From Micromonospora eburnea (lineage in GTDB: Bacteria; Actinomycetota; Actinomycetes; Mycobacteriales; Micromonosporaceae): 64,000 bases of DNA. The position numbers and the translations under genes are program-made. The first letter of the stretch is position 1. The number at the start of each line of letters is the position of its first letter. The notes under the pieces are model-generated. The model made no database searches, was not told the origin of the DNA, and saw only the letters and a list, made by a program, of their open reading frames with translations. Of this stretch, positions 47,215-55,950 are shown one piece after another. The stretch is from NCBI RefSeq assembly GCF_900090225.1, contig NZ_FMHY01000002.1, forward strand, positions 1,240,001 through 1,304,000, read 5' to 3'.

Positions 47215-47580
47215 TCAGGGGGTGACGCGGGTCGGCGGTGGGTAGACCGTGCCGTCCTGGGCGTCGAAGAGCATCAGGTCGTGCTCGGCGGCCAGCCGCT
47301 CGATGTCGAGCAGCACCTGGTCCTCGCAGGTCGGGACGAGGTTCATCTCGATGTGGTCGCAGGCCGTGTGCAGCGGGGCGACCTCCCACGGGGTGCCCGG
47401 ACCGGCTGGGCGGTCCGGATACGCGGCGGTGATCGCCCGGTAGAAGCCGACCAGTCTCGGGTCGGGGTGCTGCTGGACGTGCCGCCCCTCGCGGCACCGC
47501 TGCACCGCCGCCCGTACCTGGTCGGGTGTGGCCCCGGCGGGCAGGGCCCACACGCTCAGATCGAAACTCACGGCGGACAC
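47215..47580 (-). CDS. Uncharacterised small protein
   Basis: 121 residues, start GTG 47580 (VSAVSFDLSVWALPAG). Soluble, no signal peptide or membrane segment. The C-terminal part (HIEMNLVPTCEDQVLLDIER, DAQDGTVYPP) looks like a conserved patch but I do not recognise the family. It is convergent with serA and stands alone. Coding nature is supported by strong third-position GC in this frame and a sensible N-terminus. Confidence 0.65.
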   Translation of the reverse strand: MSAVSFDLSVWALPAGATPDQVRAAVQRCREGRHVQQHPDPRLVGFYRAITAAYPDRPAGPGTPWEVAPLHTACDHIEMNLVPTCEDQVLLDIERLAAEHDLMLFDAQDGTVYPPPTRVTP

Positions 47581-47907
47581 TGTGCCATTCCCGGCGGCCG
47601 CCCGTCATCCCTGCCCCCGCCAGCGGGTTGTCGCCCGGCCGTGAGACCGGGTAACGGGAAGGTCCGCTGTGGAGACTCTTGCGTCGAGTTGCGTCGATTC
47701 GCTAGCGTACCCGTGCGGTCACTGGCTGAGTTGAGACTCCGGCCCGTCTTCGGGTGGCGCGGTCGGGCGTCCGGCCCGCCGGCCCGCACCCCTCGGTTGC
47801 GCGAGCCACGCGCACTCGTCGCTGACCGGCCTCCACAGTCGTTGCCGAGACCGTGGGGGCCGATCGCGTCCCGGTCCCCGGCCGGGGCGACGAGGGCAGG
47901 TCGCGCC
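47581..47907. other. 327-bp gap without a recognised gene
   Basis: I see no supported gene here. It contains a plus-strand promoter-like pair, TTGCGT at 47679-47684 and TAGCGT at 47703-47708 (18-bp spacer), pointing into the antisense strand of apbE, preceded by two partial direct repeats of GCGTCGA (47681, 47691). A CCCCGGCCGGGG palindrome at 47875-47886 may end apbE. Confidence 0.5.
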
Positions 47908-48780
47908 CTACCGTCGGCGGTCGGCGAAGAGCACGCGGTAGTCCGAGCCGCTGCGGAACCAGGCCAGCCCGGCCGGTCCGGCGGCGTAGAGGGCGGTGGC
48001 GTAGGCGTCGGCCACCGCGAGGTCCGGGCCCACCACGGTGGCGGCGAGGAGTTGGTCGGCCGACTCGCCGGTGTGCGGGTCCACCACGTGCCCCCGGCGA
48101 CCGGTCACCCCGGAGGTGCCCACCGCGCCGGCCGTCATCTCCAGCATCAGCGGAGCCCGGCGCGCCTCCGTCGGGTGGTGCACGGCGACTCGCCACGGAC
48201 CGCCGTGCGGCGCCTGGCCGCGTACGGTCAGGTCGGCGCCGCTGAGCACGGCGTAGTCGTGGACGCCGGCCGCCCGCAGCCGGGCCGCGGCCCGCTCCAC
48301 CGCCCAGCCGCCGAGCAGCCCGCCCGGGTCGAAGCCGCCCGGCACCGCCCAGGCGTCGAACCACCCGTCGGTCGCGGCCCGCATCGCGGCGCAGCGGTCC
48401 ACCAGGTCGGCCAGCGGAGGGTACGACTCGGGGCTGATCTCGCCCCGGCGCAACTTCGACACCAGGCTGTCCGGCTGGTTCGGCCCGTACGTGAGGTCGA
48501 TGGCGCGCAGCTCGGCGACGGCGTCCCGTAGCGCTTCCCCGACGCCCCGCCGGCCCAGCCAGTCGGGCGCGTTGAGCAGCAGGGTGTACTCGGCGGTCGA
48601 GGTGCGGACGGTGTGCCGGACGCTGATCCGGTCGAGGGCGCTGCCGCCGGCCCGGTCCAGGCGGTGGCTGCGGGCGCCGAGGCGCAGATCGGGTCGGCTC
48701 AGGACGGAGGGCTGGTCGATCCACCGGGTGCGCGGCTGCACGTCACTCCAGTGGGTTCGCCGCTGCGCTTCGATCCGCAT
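47908..48780 (-). CDS. apbE: FAD:protein FMN transferase (ApbE family)
   Basis: 290 residues. ApbE-like proteins attach FMN to Thr of target flavoproteins. Visible features: FDPGGLLGGWAVERAAARL (normally the Gly-rich flavin-binding stretch) and AVGTSGVTGRRGHVVDPHTG, with the conserved His-x-x-Asp-Pro-x-Thr-Gly. No signal peptide is seen, so it would be cytosolic or divergent from the classical lipoprotein form. ATG 48780 has GGGAGCAGG upstream; the frame extends to 48897. No FMN target gene (rnf, nqr) is nearby. Confidence 0.82.
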   Translation of the reverse strand: MRIEAQRRTHWSDVQPRTRWIDQPSVLSRPDLRLGARSHRLDRAGGSALDRISVRHTVRTSTAEYTLLLNAPDWLGRRGVGEALRDAVAELRAIDLTYGPNQPDSLVSKLRRGEISPESYPPLADLVDRCAAMRAATDGWFDAWAVPGGFDPGGLLGGWAVERAAARLRAAGVHDYAVLSGADLTVRGQAPHGGPWRVAVHHPTEARRAPLMLEMTAGAVGTSGVTGRRGHVVDPHTGESADQLLAATVVGPDLAVADAYATALYAAGPAGLAWFRSGSDYRVLFADRRR

Positions 48781-49001
48781 CGCACCTGCTCCCTCGCTGA
48801 CGACGCCGCAGCGCCGCGGCGAAGCCGGTCCCGGGCCCCGTCGACCCCGGTCAGCATCGACCATAGGTAGTGGAGATGATCGCAACATGAATGCCACCTG
48901 GGAGCCTCCTGAGCATCTCTAATCCCGAATATTGGAAGGCTCGTACCGGGAGGCGGGACGGCGGCGTACCGTTGCGCTGAACGACGAGGTGAGGAGCACC
49001 A

Positions 49002-50033
49002 GTGGCACGGATCGCGGTGGTGGCCGGGGACGGGATCGGACCCGAGGTGGTCGAGCCGGCCCGCAAGGTCATCGATGCCGTGCTGCCCGGCGTGACGGCC
49101 ACCGAGTACGACCTCGGCGCGGCACGCTACCACCGTACCGGTGAGGTGCTGCCCGACTCGGTCCTCGACGAGCTGGCCGGCCACGACGCCATCCTGCTCG
49201 GCGCGGTCGGCGACCCGACGGTGCCGCCCGGCGTGCTGGAGCGCGGCCTGCTGCTCAAGCTCCGCTTCGCCTTCGACCAGTACGTCAACCTGCGCCCGTC
49301 GCGCCTCTGGCCCGGCGTGCCCGGGCCGCTGGCCGCCGTCAAGCCGGGCGAGGTCGACCTGGTCGTGGTCCGCGAGGGGACCGAGGGCCTGTACGCCGGC
49401 GCCGGCGGCTCGCTGCACCGGGACACCCCCGCCGAGGTGGCCACCGAGGAGAGCCTGAACACCCGGCACGGCGTCGAGCGGGTGATCCGGGACGCCTTCG
49501 CCCGGGCCGGCCGCCGGGAGCGCCGCAAGGTCACCCTGGTGCACAAGACCAACGTGCTGACCCACGCCGGCTCGCTGTGGGCGCGTGCCTTTGAGGCCGT
49601 CGCCGCCGAGCACCCGGACGTGGCCACCGAATACCAGCACGTCGACGCCGCCGCGATGTTCCTGGTCACCCAGCCCCAGCGGTACGACGTGGTGGTCACC
49701 GACAACCTCTTCGGCGACATCCTCACCGACATCGCCGCCGCGGTGACCGGCGGCATCGGGCTGGCGGCCAGCGGCTGCATCAACCCGGAGGGGCGCTACC
49801 CGTCGATGTTCGAGCCGGTGCACGGCTCCGCGCCGGACATCGCCGGCCAGGGCGTCGCCGACCCGGTCGCCGCGGTGCTCTCCGCCGCGCTCCTGCTCGA
49901 CCAGCTCGGCCACGCCGACGCCGCCGCGCGGGTCACCGCCGCCGTCGCCACCGAGCTGGCCGGCCGTACCCCGGGGGCGCCGGTGCGCACCGAGGAGGTC
50001 GGCGACCGGCTCGCCGGGTACGCCGTAGGCTGA
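49002..50033 (+). CDS. leuB: 3-isopropylmalate dehydrogenase
   Basis: LeuB performs the oxidative decarboxylation step of leucine synthesis. 343 residues with [12 protein letters not shown] at the N-terminus, the substrate-binding Arg run [11 protein letters not shown], catalytic Lys in [10 protein letters not shown], and the metal Asp motif [14 protein letters not shown] 49002 follows AGGAG by 6 nt. No leader-peptide attenuator is seen upstream. It lies between apbE (divergent, 221 nt gap) and ilvE. Confidence 0.96.
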   Translation: MARIAVVAGDGIGPEVVEPARKVIDAVLPGVTATEYDLGAARYHRTGEVLPDSVLDELAGHDAILLGAVGDPTVPPGVLERGLLLKLRFAFDQYVNLRPSRLWPGVPGPLAAVKPGEVDLVVVREGTEGLYAGAGGSLHRDTPAEVATEESLNTRHGVERVIRDAFARAGRRERRKVTLVHKTNVLTHAGSLWARAFEAVAAEHPDVATEYQHVDAAAMFLVTQPQRYDVVVTDNLFGDILTDIAAAVTGGIGLAASGCINPEGRYPSMFEPVHGSAPDIAGQGVADPVAAVLSAALLLDQLGHADAAARVTAAVATELAGRTPGAPVRTEEVGDRLAGYAVG

Positions 50034-50234
50034 CCGGGCCGCTCGCGTCGGCCCGGATCCGGGCCGCCAGACCCGTCCGGGCAGCAATGTGTCGGCCACC
50101 GCTTCGCCGTTGTGCGCAGCCGGTGTGCCGGGACGTACCTATCCGCTGAACGACCGTTCGGGGTAAGTTTCTGGCACCAGTGACGCCGGCGTGCGATGGC
50201 GCATGCCGTGAGGACCCTCAGGGAGGTCAGCGCG

Positions 50235-51332
50235 ATGAGCGGTGGTGACAAGCTCGATTTCGAGATCCGTCCGAATCCCGCGCCGGTATCCGCCGCCGAC
50301 CGGGCCGCCCTGCTGGCGAACCCCGGGTTCGGCCGGGTGTTCACCGACCACATGGTGACGATCCGGTACGCCGACGGCAAGGGCTGGTACGACGCCCGGG
50401 TGGAGGCGCGCGCCCCGATTCCGATGGACCCGGCCGCCGCGGTCCTGCACTACGCGCAGGAGATCTTCGAAGGGCTGAAGGCGTACCGGACCGCGGACGG
50501 GGGCGTGACCCTGTTCCGTCCGGAGGCGAACGCGGCCCGTTTCGTCGCGTCCGCCCAGCGGCTGGCCATGCCCGAGCTGCCGCCGGCGACGTTCGTCGAG
50601 TCGCTGCGCCGGCTGGTCGAGATCGACAAGGACTGGGTCCCGGAGGACGAGGACAGCACCCTCTACCTGCGGCCGTTCATGTTCGCCAGCGAGGTCTTCC
50701 TCGGCGTCCGCCCGGCCAACGAGTATCTCTACGCGGTCATCGCCTCCCCGGCCGGGGCCTACTTCACCGGCGGGGTCAAGCCGATCATGGTCTGGGCCTC
50801 CCCGGACTACACGCGAGCGGCGCCGGGTGGCACCGGCGCGGCCAAGTGCGGCGGCAACTACGCCTCCTCGCTGGTCGCCCAGGCCGAGGCGATCGAGGCG
50901 GGCTGCGACCAGGTGGTCTTCCTGGACGCGGTGGAGCGGCGCTTCATCGACGAGCTGGGCGGCATGAACGTCTTCTTCGTCTACGACGACAACACCCTGG
51001 TCACCCCGCCGCTCACCGGCACCATCCTGCCGGGCATCACCCGGGACGCGGTCCTGACCCTGGCCGCCGAGGCCGGGCACCGGGTGCAGGAACGGCCCGT
51101 CAGCATCGCCGACTGGCAGGCGGACGCGGCCAGCGGTCGGCTGCGCGAGGTGTTCGCCTGCGGCACCGCCGCCGTGATCACCCCGATCGGCGGGGTGCGC
51201 TTCCCCGACGGGGAGTTCCTCGTCGGCGGCGGCGAGCCGGGACGCTTCACGATGACCCTGCGGCAGCAGTTGGTCGACATCCAGCGCGGCCGGGTCGAGG
51301 ACCGGCACGGCTGGGTGCATCGGGTGCTCTGA
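50235..51332 (+). CDS. ilvE: Branched-chain amino acid aminotransferase
   Basis: IlvE makes the final transamination in Ile/Leu/Val synthesis. 365 residues of fold-type IV PLP enzymes: ILHYAQEIFEGLKAYR-like motif (LHYAQEIFEGLKAYR), the PLP lysine in GTGAAKCGGNYASS, and phosphate binding at ACGTAAVITPIGGV. ATG 50235 has GGGAGGTC upstream; the longer in-frame start at 50196 is not needed. It is 201 nt after leuB and probably co-regulated with it. Confidence 0.96.
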   Translation: MSGGDKLDFEIRPNPAPVSAADRAALLANPGFGRVFTDHMVTIRYADGKGWYDARVEARAPIPMDPAAAVLHYAQEIFEGLKAYRTADGGVTLFRPEANAARFVASAQRLAMPELPPATFVESLRRLVEIDKDWVPEDEDSTLYLRPFMFASEVFLGVRPANEYLYAVIASPAGAYFTGGVKPIMVWASPDYTRAAPGGTGAAKCGGNYASSLVAQAEAIEAGCDQVVFLDAVERRFIDELGGMNVFFVYDDNTLVTPPLTGTILPGITRDAVLTLAAEAGHRVQERPVSIADWQADAASGRLREVFACGTAAVITPIGGVRFPDGEFLVGGGEPGRFTMTLRQQLVDIQRGRVEDRHGWVHRVL

Positions 51333-51347
51333 CCCGCCACCGCCCAT

Positions 51348-51379
51348 CCCCGGGGGCGTCCCCTGCGGACACCCCGGGG
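51348..51379 (+). terminator. Hairpin after ilvE
   Basis: CCCCGGGG arms at 51348-51355 and 51372-51379 with an inner GTCC/GGAC pairing; 15 nt after the ilvE stop. Confidence 0.7.
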
Positions 51380-51396
51380 AATGCCGCCTGCCGGGA

Positions 51397-51462
51397 TCGC
51401 GCTCGAACGCGGCTGTGGTGGCCTCGCCGCGATGAGAGGCCACCATCCCGGAGCGAGCGCGA
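51397..51462. terminator. Two-stem hairpin between convergent ilvE and phosphatase genes
   Basis: Inner perfect 10-bp arms 51416-51425 and 51436-51445; outer 9-bp arms 51397-51405 and 51454-51462. Probably terminates the phosphatase-side transcript and backs up the ilvE terminator. Confidence 0.65.
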
Positions 51463-51517
51463 CCGGGCGCGGCGCGCAGCGGCCCGCGAGGTGGCCGGAC
51501 GGCGGGTGGGGGTGCGG

Positions 51518-52267
51518 TCAGTCGAGCAGGTGGTCGCGGAGCGCGGCCAGTTGGGTGTCGGTCACGCCGGCGTGGCGCAGGTAGCCCTCGATCGACCCGT
51601 ACCCGTCGCGCAACTCGGTGAGGAACAGGATCATCGTCTCGGCGGGGGAGGCGAGGAACGGCGGCGGCAGTTCCTCGGCCGTCGGCATGGTGGCCGCGAC
51701 CCAGGCGCTGAACCGGGCGGACGCCTCGGTGCTCAGCGCGTAGTCGGCGGCGATGTCGTCGTCGGCGACGCCGAGCGCGGCCAGGGTGAGGCCGCAGACG
51801 ATCCCGGTGCGGTCCTTGCCGGCGACGCAGTGCACCACCACCGGCAGGTTGGCGCTGTCGGCGATCAGGCCGACCGCCTCGGCCAGCCCGGCGGTGCCGG
51901 TCCGCGCGAGGTCGGCGTACCGGTCGGCCAGGTAGCGGGCCAGGCTGGTGCCCGGTGAGTACGGCTGCTCGGCCCAGTCCTGGTGCTCGGGATGGATGTG
52001 TCGGTAGGCGAGCCCGTCGTACGCGGGCACCCGGCCGTCGCGGGTCACCTCGGTGGGGCGGCGCAGATCGATCACGGTGCGGATGCCGAGAGCGGTGAAC
52101 GCCGCCCGGTCGGTCTCGTCGATCCGGTGCAACGAGTCGGAGCGGTAGAGCCGGCGCCGGCGGACGGTCCGTCCGTCCTGGCCGGTCAGCCCGCCGACCT
52201 CACGGAAGTTGAACAGGGCGGGAAAGGGGCTCCGATGCGGAGTGTCCGTGGCGTCCACCCCAGACAC
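51518..52267 (-). CDS. Tyrosine/serine phosphatase (PTP-like, CX5R)
   Basis: 249 residues of the bacterial dual-specificity family related to Mycobacterium PtpB. The active-site loop HCVAGKDRTGIV has the CX5R signature, and the N-terminal FNFREVGGLTGQDGRTVRRR (phosphoinositide/lipid phosphatase type) is typical. Substrates could be phosphotyrosine or phosphoinositides. Start GTG 52267. It is transcribed from 51 nt downstream of the PRC-barrel gene. Confidence 0.88.
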   Translation of the reverse strand: MSGVDATDTPHRSPFPALFNFREVGGLTGQDGRTVRRRRLYRSDSLHRIDETDRAAFTALGIRTVIDLRRPTEVTRDGRVPAYDGLAYRHIHPEHQDWAEQPYSPGTSLARYLADRYADLARTGTAGLAEAVGLIADSANLPVVVHCVAGKDRTGIVCGLTLAALGVADDDIAADYALSTEASARFSAWVAATMPTAEELPPPFLASPAETMILFLTELRDGYGSIEGYLRHAGVTDTQLAALRDHLLD

Positions 52268-52317
52268 GGTAACGGCCGGCGGGGCCTCGATGTGCCCCGC
52301 CGGCCGTCAGACGCAGG

Positions 52318-52776
52318 TCACCGGGCGGTATCCGGCGGGATCGACGAGTACGTGTCGTCGTAGTACCCGCCGAGCTTCTCCCGGTACGCCGGATCCGCGT
52401 CGGTGGACACGTCGTACTCGGGCGCGGCCTTGATCTGCTCCTTGCTCCGGTCGACGTAGACCTTCCGCTCGTCGTGGTCGACGTGGTTGACGGTGCCGGC
52501 CGGCAGCATGACCTTCTTGCCGAAGATCCACGGCCCGGTGTCGACCACGAGGTAGCTGGAGTTCACCTCGTGGCTGGCCCGGTCGACCTTGCCGACAGCG
52601 CCGTCACTCGCCTCCACCTTGTAGCCGACCAGGTCGACGCCGGACACCCCGGCGTCGTCCCGGTAGCTCCACGGATCGAAGCGCCCCGCCGGCGTGCCGC
52701 CCGCGAGGTCGCCCCGGCCGCCCTGGGTCAGCGGGTCCGGCGTCCCGTGAATCGTTCGAGGGTCGAGCCGCTCCAT
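52318..52776 (-). CDS. PRC-barrel domain protein
   Basis: 152 residues with a central PRC-barrel (about 45-115: DLVGYKVEASDGAVGKVDRA, SSYLVVDTGPWIFGKKVMLP), the fold of RimM and photosynthetic reaction-centre H subunits. An acidic, Gly/Asp-rich C-terminus (YDVSTDADPAYREKLGGYYD) follows. Function is unknown; Actinobacteria have many. Start ATG 52776 (MERLDPRTIHG) has GGGAGT about 8 nt upstream. Confidence 0.85.
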   Translation of the reverse strand: MERLDPRTIHGTPDPLTQGGRGDLAGGTPAGRFDPWSYRDDAGVSGVDLVGYKVEASDGAVGKVDRASHEVNSSYLVVDTGPWIFGKKVMLPAGTVNHVDHDERKVYVDRSKEQIKAAPEYDVSTDADPAYREKLGGYYDDTYSSIPPDTAR

Positions 52777-52864
52777 TGGCGTCCACTCCCTTTCTCGACT
52801 TTTTCGGGGGATGTGCCCTGTCGGACCCTTCGTACCCGGTTGCGGAGGTCGCTACACCGGCGGA

Positions 52865-53395
52865 TCAGGCCAGCGCGGCCTCCGCGTCGAGGGCCACCGC
52901 GGCGGCGTGCACGACGGCCGCGATACGCAGCCCCTCGTGCACCTGCTCACGGGTGAACCCGGCGGCGCGCAGCGTCTTCTCGTGTGACTCCAGGCAGACG
53001 CCGCAGCCGGTGATCGCCGAGACGGCGAGGCACCACAGCTCGAAGTCGCCCTTCTCCACGCCCGGCCGGGCGATGATCTGCATCCGCAGCCGGGCCGGCA
53101 TCGACGCGTACTGCTCGTCGCCGATGAGGTGCTTGGCCCGGTAGTAGATGTTGTTCATCGCCATGATCGTGGCGGCGCCCTTGGCCGCCTCGACCGCCTC
53201 CGGCGTGAGGTGACCGGCCGCCTCGGCGGCGATCTCCTTCAGCACCATCGGGTTGCGGGCCGCCACCGCGCAGGCCAGGGCGGTGCCCCACGCCTGCTCC
53301 GGCTTGAGGGTCGAGGTGGCGATGGTGGAGCCGAGGTTGAGCTTGATGTCCTTGGCGTAGTCCGGCAGCGCCGCCTTGACGGCGTCCAGGCTCAT
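52865..53395 (-). CDS. ahpD: Alkyl hydroperoxide reductase AhpD
   Basis: 176 residues. AhpD is the thioredoxin-like partner of AhpC in Actinobacteria. The CxxC-H active site is at 131-138 (CGVCLESH) with Glu at about 119, as in the mycobacterial enzyme. ATG 53395 lies 2 nt after the ahpC stop, so the two are one operon. It reduces oxidised AhpC using a dihydrolipoamide-type donor. Confidence 0.95.
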   Translation of the reverse strand: MSLDAVKAALPDYAKDIKLNLGSTIATSTLKPEQAWGTALACAVAARNPMVLKEIAAEAAGHLTPEAVEAAKGAATIMAMNNIYYRAKHLIGDEQYASMPARLRMQIIARPGVEKGDFELWCLAVSAITGCGVCLESHEKTLRAAGFTREQVHEGLRIAAVVHAAAVALDAEAALA

Positions 53396-53397
53396 CG

Positions 53398-53958
53398 TCA
53401 GGCCCCGGCGCCGGCGAGCAGCGCGGTGGCGTCCAGGGTCGCGCCGCCCTTGTTCCAGTTGCACGGGCAGAGCTCGTCGGTCTGCAGCGCGTCCAGCACC
53501 CGCAGCACCTCGGAGACGTTCCGGCCGACCGAGCCGGCGGTCACCATGGCGAACTGGATCTCGTTGTTCGGGTCGACGATGAAGGTGGCCCGCTGGGCGA
53601 CGCCGTCCTCGCCGAGTACGCCACAGGCCTCGGTCAGCTCGCGCTTGATGTCGCTGAGCATCGGGAAGGGCAGCTCGCGCAGGTCCGGGTGGTCCTTGCG
53701 CCACGCGTAGTGGACGAACTCGTTGTCGACGGAGACGCCGAGGACCTGGGCGTCCCGGTCGGCGAACTCGCCGTTGAGGCGGCCGAACTCGGCGATCTCG
53801 GTCGGGCAGATGAAGGTGAAGTCCTTCGGCCAGAAGAACACCACCCGCCACTTGCCCTCGTGGGACTTGTGGTTGATCGTCTCGAACGCCTTGTCGGCGT
53901 CCAGCGACACGCAGGCGGTGAGTTCGTACTCGGGGAAGCGGTCACCGACAGTGAGCAC
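53398..53958 (-). CDS. ahpC: Alkyl hydroperoxide reductase AhpC (2-Cys peroxiredoxin)
   Basis: 186 residues, with peroxidatic Cys at about 51 (FTFICPTEI) and a CxC-type resolving region near the C-terminus (LCPCNWNKGG). It detoxifies hydroperoxides and peroxynitrite together with AhpD. GTG 53958 has a perfect AAGGAGGAC ribosome site, implying high expression. No OxyR gene is in the window; regulation is not visible beyond the 236-bp upstream gap shared with the cimA leader. Confidence 0.97.
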   Translation of the reverse strand: MLTVGDRFPEYELTACVSLDADKAFETINHKSHEGKWRVVFFWPKDFTFICPTEIAEFGRLNGEFADRDAQVLGVSVDNEFVHYAWRKDHPDLRELPFPMLSDIKRELTEACGVLGEDGVAQRATFIVDPNNEIQFAMVTAGSVGRNVSEVLRVLDALQTDELCPCNWNKGGATLDATALLAGAGA

Positions 53959-54194
53959 AGGTCCTCCTTGACAGCGGCTTACCAGCGGCGGGAAGCCGGT
54001 AACTGGATCGGTTCCAGATACTTCCCCAGTGCTGTTTTCGCCTGGTGGCGACCGGTTGACTTGTGAAGTCGATCACGAGTGGCGGGTGCTGCTCCGGATC
54101 CGTCCCCCGATCGGGTAATGAGCACCCACCGTTACCGTCCCGGCATGTGGATTTTGCCTCCCAGAACCAGCGCCGGGGTGGCAGAGTACCGATC

Positions 54195-54227
54195 GTGACC
54201 AGCCACGTCCTGATTATTGGCAACTAG
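54195..54227 (+). CDS. cimA leader peptide
   Basis: A 10-residue frame read VTSHVLIIGN, with GTC, CTG, ATT, ATT codons. ATT is a rare Ile codon in this genome, and two in a row just before a terminator hairpin (54259-54287) suggest Ile-controlled attenuation of the citramalate synthase gene, i.e. the isoleucine-specific branch. No Shine-Dalgarno; a CAGAGT box at 54182-54187 lies 7 nt upstream, as for leaderless starts. Confidence 0.72.
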   Translation: MTSHVLIIGN

Positions 54228-54258
54228 CGCGCCGGCCTTCCCTCTCGCCGAGCGCGCA

Positions 54259-54287
54259 GACCTCCCGCATCCGCGGGGGGTCTTTTT
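54259..54287 (+). promoter_or_regulatory. cimA attenuator terminator
   Basis: Arms 54259-54268 and 54273-54282 pair over 10 bp (one G-T wobble) with an ATCC loop and run directly into T5 (54283-54287). A 6-bp GCGCGC pairing at 54227-54232 and 54252-54257 may be part of the competing structure. Confidence 0.72.
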
Positions 54288-54321
54288 GTTGCTCCCCCAA
54301 GGCTTCGAGAAGAGGACTCCC

Positions 54322-55902
54322 ATGACCTTCCAGGTGTACGACACGACGCTACGCGACGGCGCCCAGCGCGAGGGGCTCAGCTACTCGGTGGTCGACAAGC
54401 TGGCGGTGGCCCGCCTGCTCGACGACCTCGGGGTCGGCTTCATCGAGGGCGGCTGGCCGGGCGCCGTCCCCAAGGACACCGAGTTCTTCCAGCGGGCCCG
54501 CACCGAGCTGGACCTCAAGCACGCGACCCTGGTCGCCTTCGGCGCGACCCGCAAGGCCGGGGTGGCGGTCGAGACCGACCCGCAGGTGCGTGGGCTGCTC
54601 GACGCCGAGACTCCGGCGGTGGCGCTGGTCGCCAAGGCGGACCTCCGGCACGTCGAGCGGGCGCTGCGCACCACCGCCGCCGAGAACCTCGCCATGATCC
54701 AGGACACGGTGCGCCACCTGGTGCGGCAGGGCCGGCGGGTCTTCGTGGACGGCGAGCACTTCTTCGACGGCTACCGGCACGACCCGGCGTACACCGCTTC
54801 CGTGCTGGAGGCGGCGCTGGCCGCGGGGGCCGAGCGGTTCGTGCTCTGCGACACCAACGGCGGGATGCTGCCCTCCCAGGTCACCGCCGCCATCACGGAC
54901 GTCACCGCGCGTACCGGGGTGGCGCCGGAGCTGCTCGGCATGCACGCCCAGAACGACACCGCCTGCGCGGTGGCCAACACCATCGCCGCCGTCGAGGCCG
55001 GAGTCCGGCACTTCCAGGGCACCGCCAACGGGTACGGCGAACGCCCCGGTAACGCAGATCTTTTCGCGATCGTCGCCAATCTCCAGCTCAAGCTCGGGCT
55101 GCCCGTCCTGCCGGAGGGCTGCCTGGAACAGCTGGTGCGGGTTTCGCATGCCATCGCGGAGATCGCCAACATCGCCCCCGACACCCACCAGGCCTACGTC
55201 GGGGCCGCCGCCTTCGCCCACAAGGCGGGGCTGCACGCGAGCGCGATCAAGGTGGACCCGTTGCTCTACAACCACGTGGACCCGTCGGTGGTGGGCAACG
55301 ACATGCGGATCCTGGTGACCGAGATGGCCGGACGGGCCAGCGTCGAGCTCAAGAGCCGCGAGCTGGGCCTGGACCTGTCCGGCCATCCGGAGGCCCTGAC
55401 CACGGTCACCAACCGGGTCAAGGAGCTGGAGGCCGACGGCTGGTCGTTCGAGGCCGCCGACGCCTCGTTCGAGCTGCTGGTCCGCTCCGAGCTGCCGGAC
55501 CGGGCCGCGCCCCGGCCGTTCGCTCTGGAGTCGTACCGGGTGCTGGTCGAGCACCGCGAGGACGGCGCGGTCGTCTCCGAGGCCACCGTCAAGATCCGGG
55601 TACGCGGCGAGCGGGTGATCGCCACCGCCGAGGGGAACGGCCCGGTCAACGCCCTGGACGAGGCACTGCGGGTGGCGCTCGTGCGGCACTACCCCGAGCT
55701 TCGCGACTTCGAGCTGGCCGACTACAAGGTCCGCATCCTGGAGGGCAGCCACGGCACCGGCGCGGTGACCCGGGTGCTGGTGGAGACCGCCGGGGTGGGC
55801 CGGGACTGGACCACCGTCGGCGTGCACCCGAACGTGGTCGAGGCGAGCTGGCGCGCCCTCGTCGACGCCCTCACCTACGGCCTCTCCCGGGCCCGGGTGT
55901 AA
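54322..55902 (+). CDS. cimA: Citramalate synthase
   Basis: CimA joins pyruvate and acetyl-CoA to citramalate, giving 2-ketobutyrate for isoleucine without threonine deaminase. 526 residues: a TIM barrel of the isopropylmalate synthase family (VYDTTLRDGAQREGLS, metal motif HAQNDTACAVANT) and a C-terminal LeuA-type allosteric domain (about 400-520). The CimA-type signature GTANGYGERPGNADL is present. ATG 54322 has AGAGGA upstream. Regulated, as far as sequence shows, by the leader and terminator at 54195-54287. Confidence 0.9.
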   Translation: MTFQVYDTTLRDGAQREGLSYSVVDKLAVARLLDDLGVGFIEGGWPGAVPKDTEFFQRARTELDLKHATLVAFGATRKAGVAVETDPQVRGLLDAETPAVALVAKADLRHVERALRTTAAENLAMIQDTVRHLVRQGRRVFVDGEHFFDGYRHDPAYTASVLEAALAAGAERFVLCDTNGGMLPSQVTAAITDVTARTGVAPELLGMHAQNDTACAVANTIAAVEAGVRHFQGTANGYGERPGNADLFAIVANLQLKLGLPVLPEGCLEQLVRVSHAIAEIANIAPDTHQAYVGAAAFAHKAGLHASAIKVDPLLYNHVDPSVVGNDMRILVTEMAGRASVELKSRELGLDLSGHPEALTTVTNRVKELEADGWSFEAADASFELLVRSELPDRAAPRPFALESYRVLVEHREDGAVVSEATVKIRVRGERVIATAEGNGPVNALDEALRVALVRHYPELRDFELADYKVRILEGSHGTGAVTRVLVETAGVGRDWTTVGVHPNVVEASWRALVDALTYGLSRARV

Positions 55903-55950
55903 GGAGGGGTCCCCTGTTATCGCCAGGCGATAACAGGGGACCCCTCCTTA
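55900..55950. repeat. Perfect 51-bp palindrome, copy 3, supplying both stop codons
   Basis: Arms 55900-55924 and 55926-55950 are exact 25-bp complements around a single base. It begins with the TAA stop of cimA (55900-55902) and ends with the reverse-strand TAA of the next gene (55948-55950). Same family as the copies at 18915 and 36247. Confidence 0.92.

Noticed and set aside
53942..54223. Reverse-strand 93-codon frame upstream of ahpC
   Set aside because: It overlaps the ahpC start region and the cimA leader, has no ribosome site and no domain.
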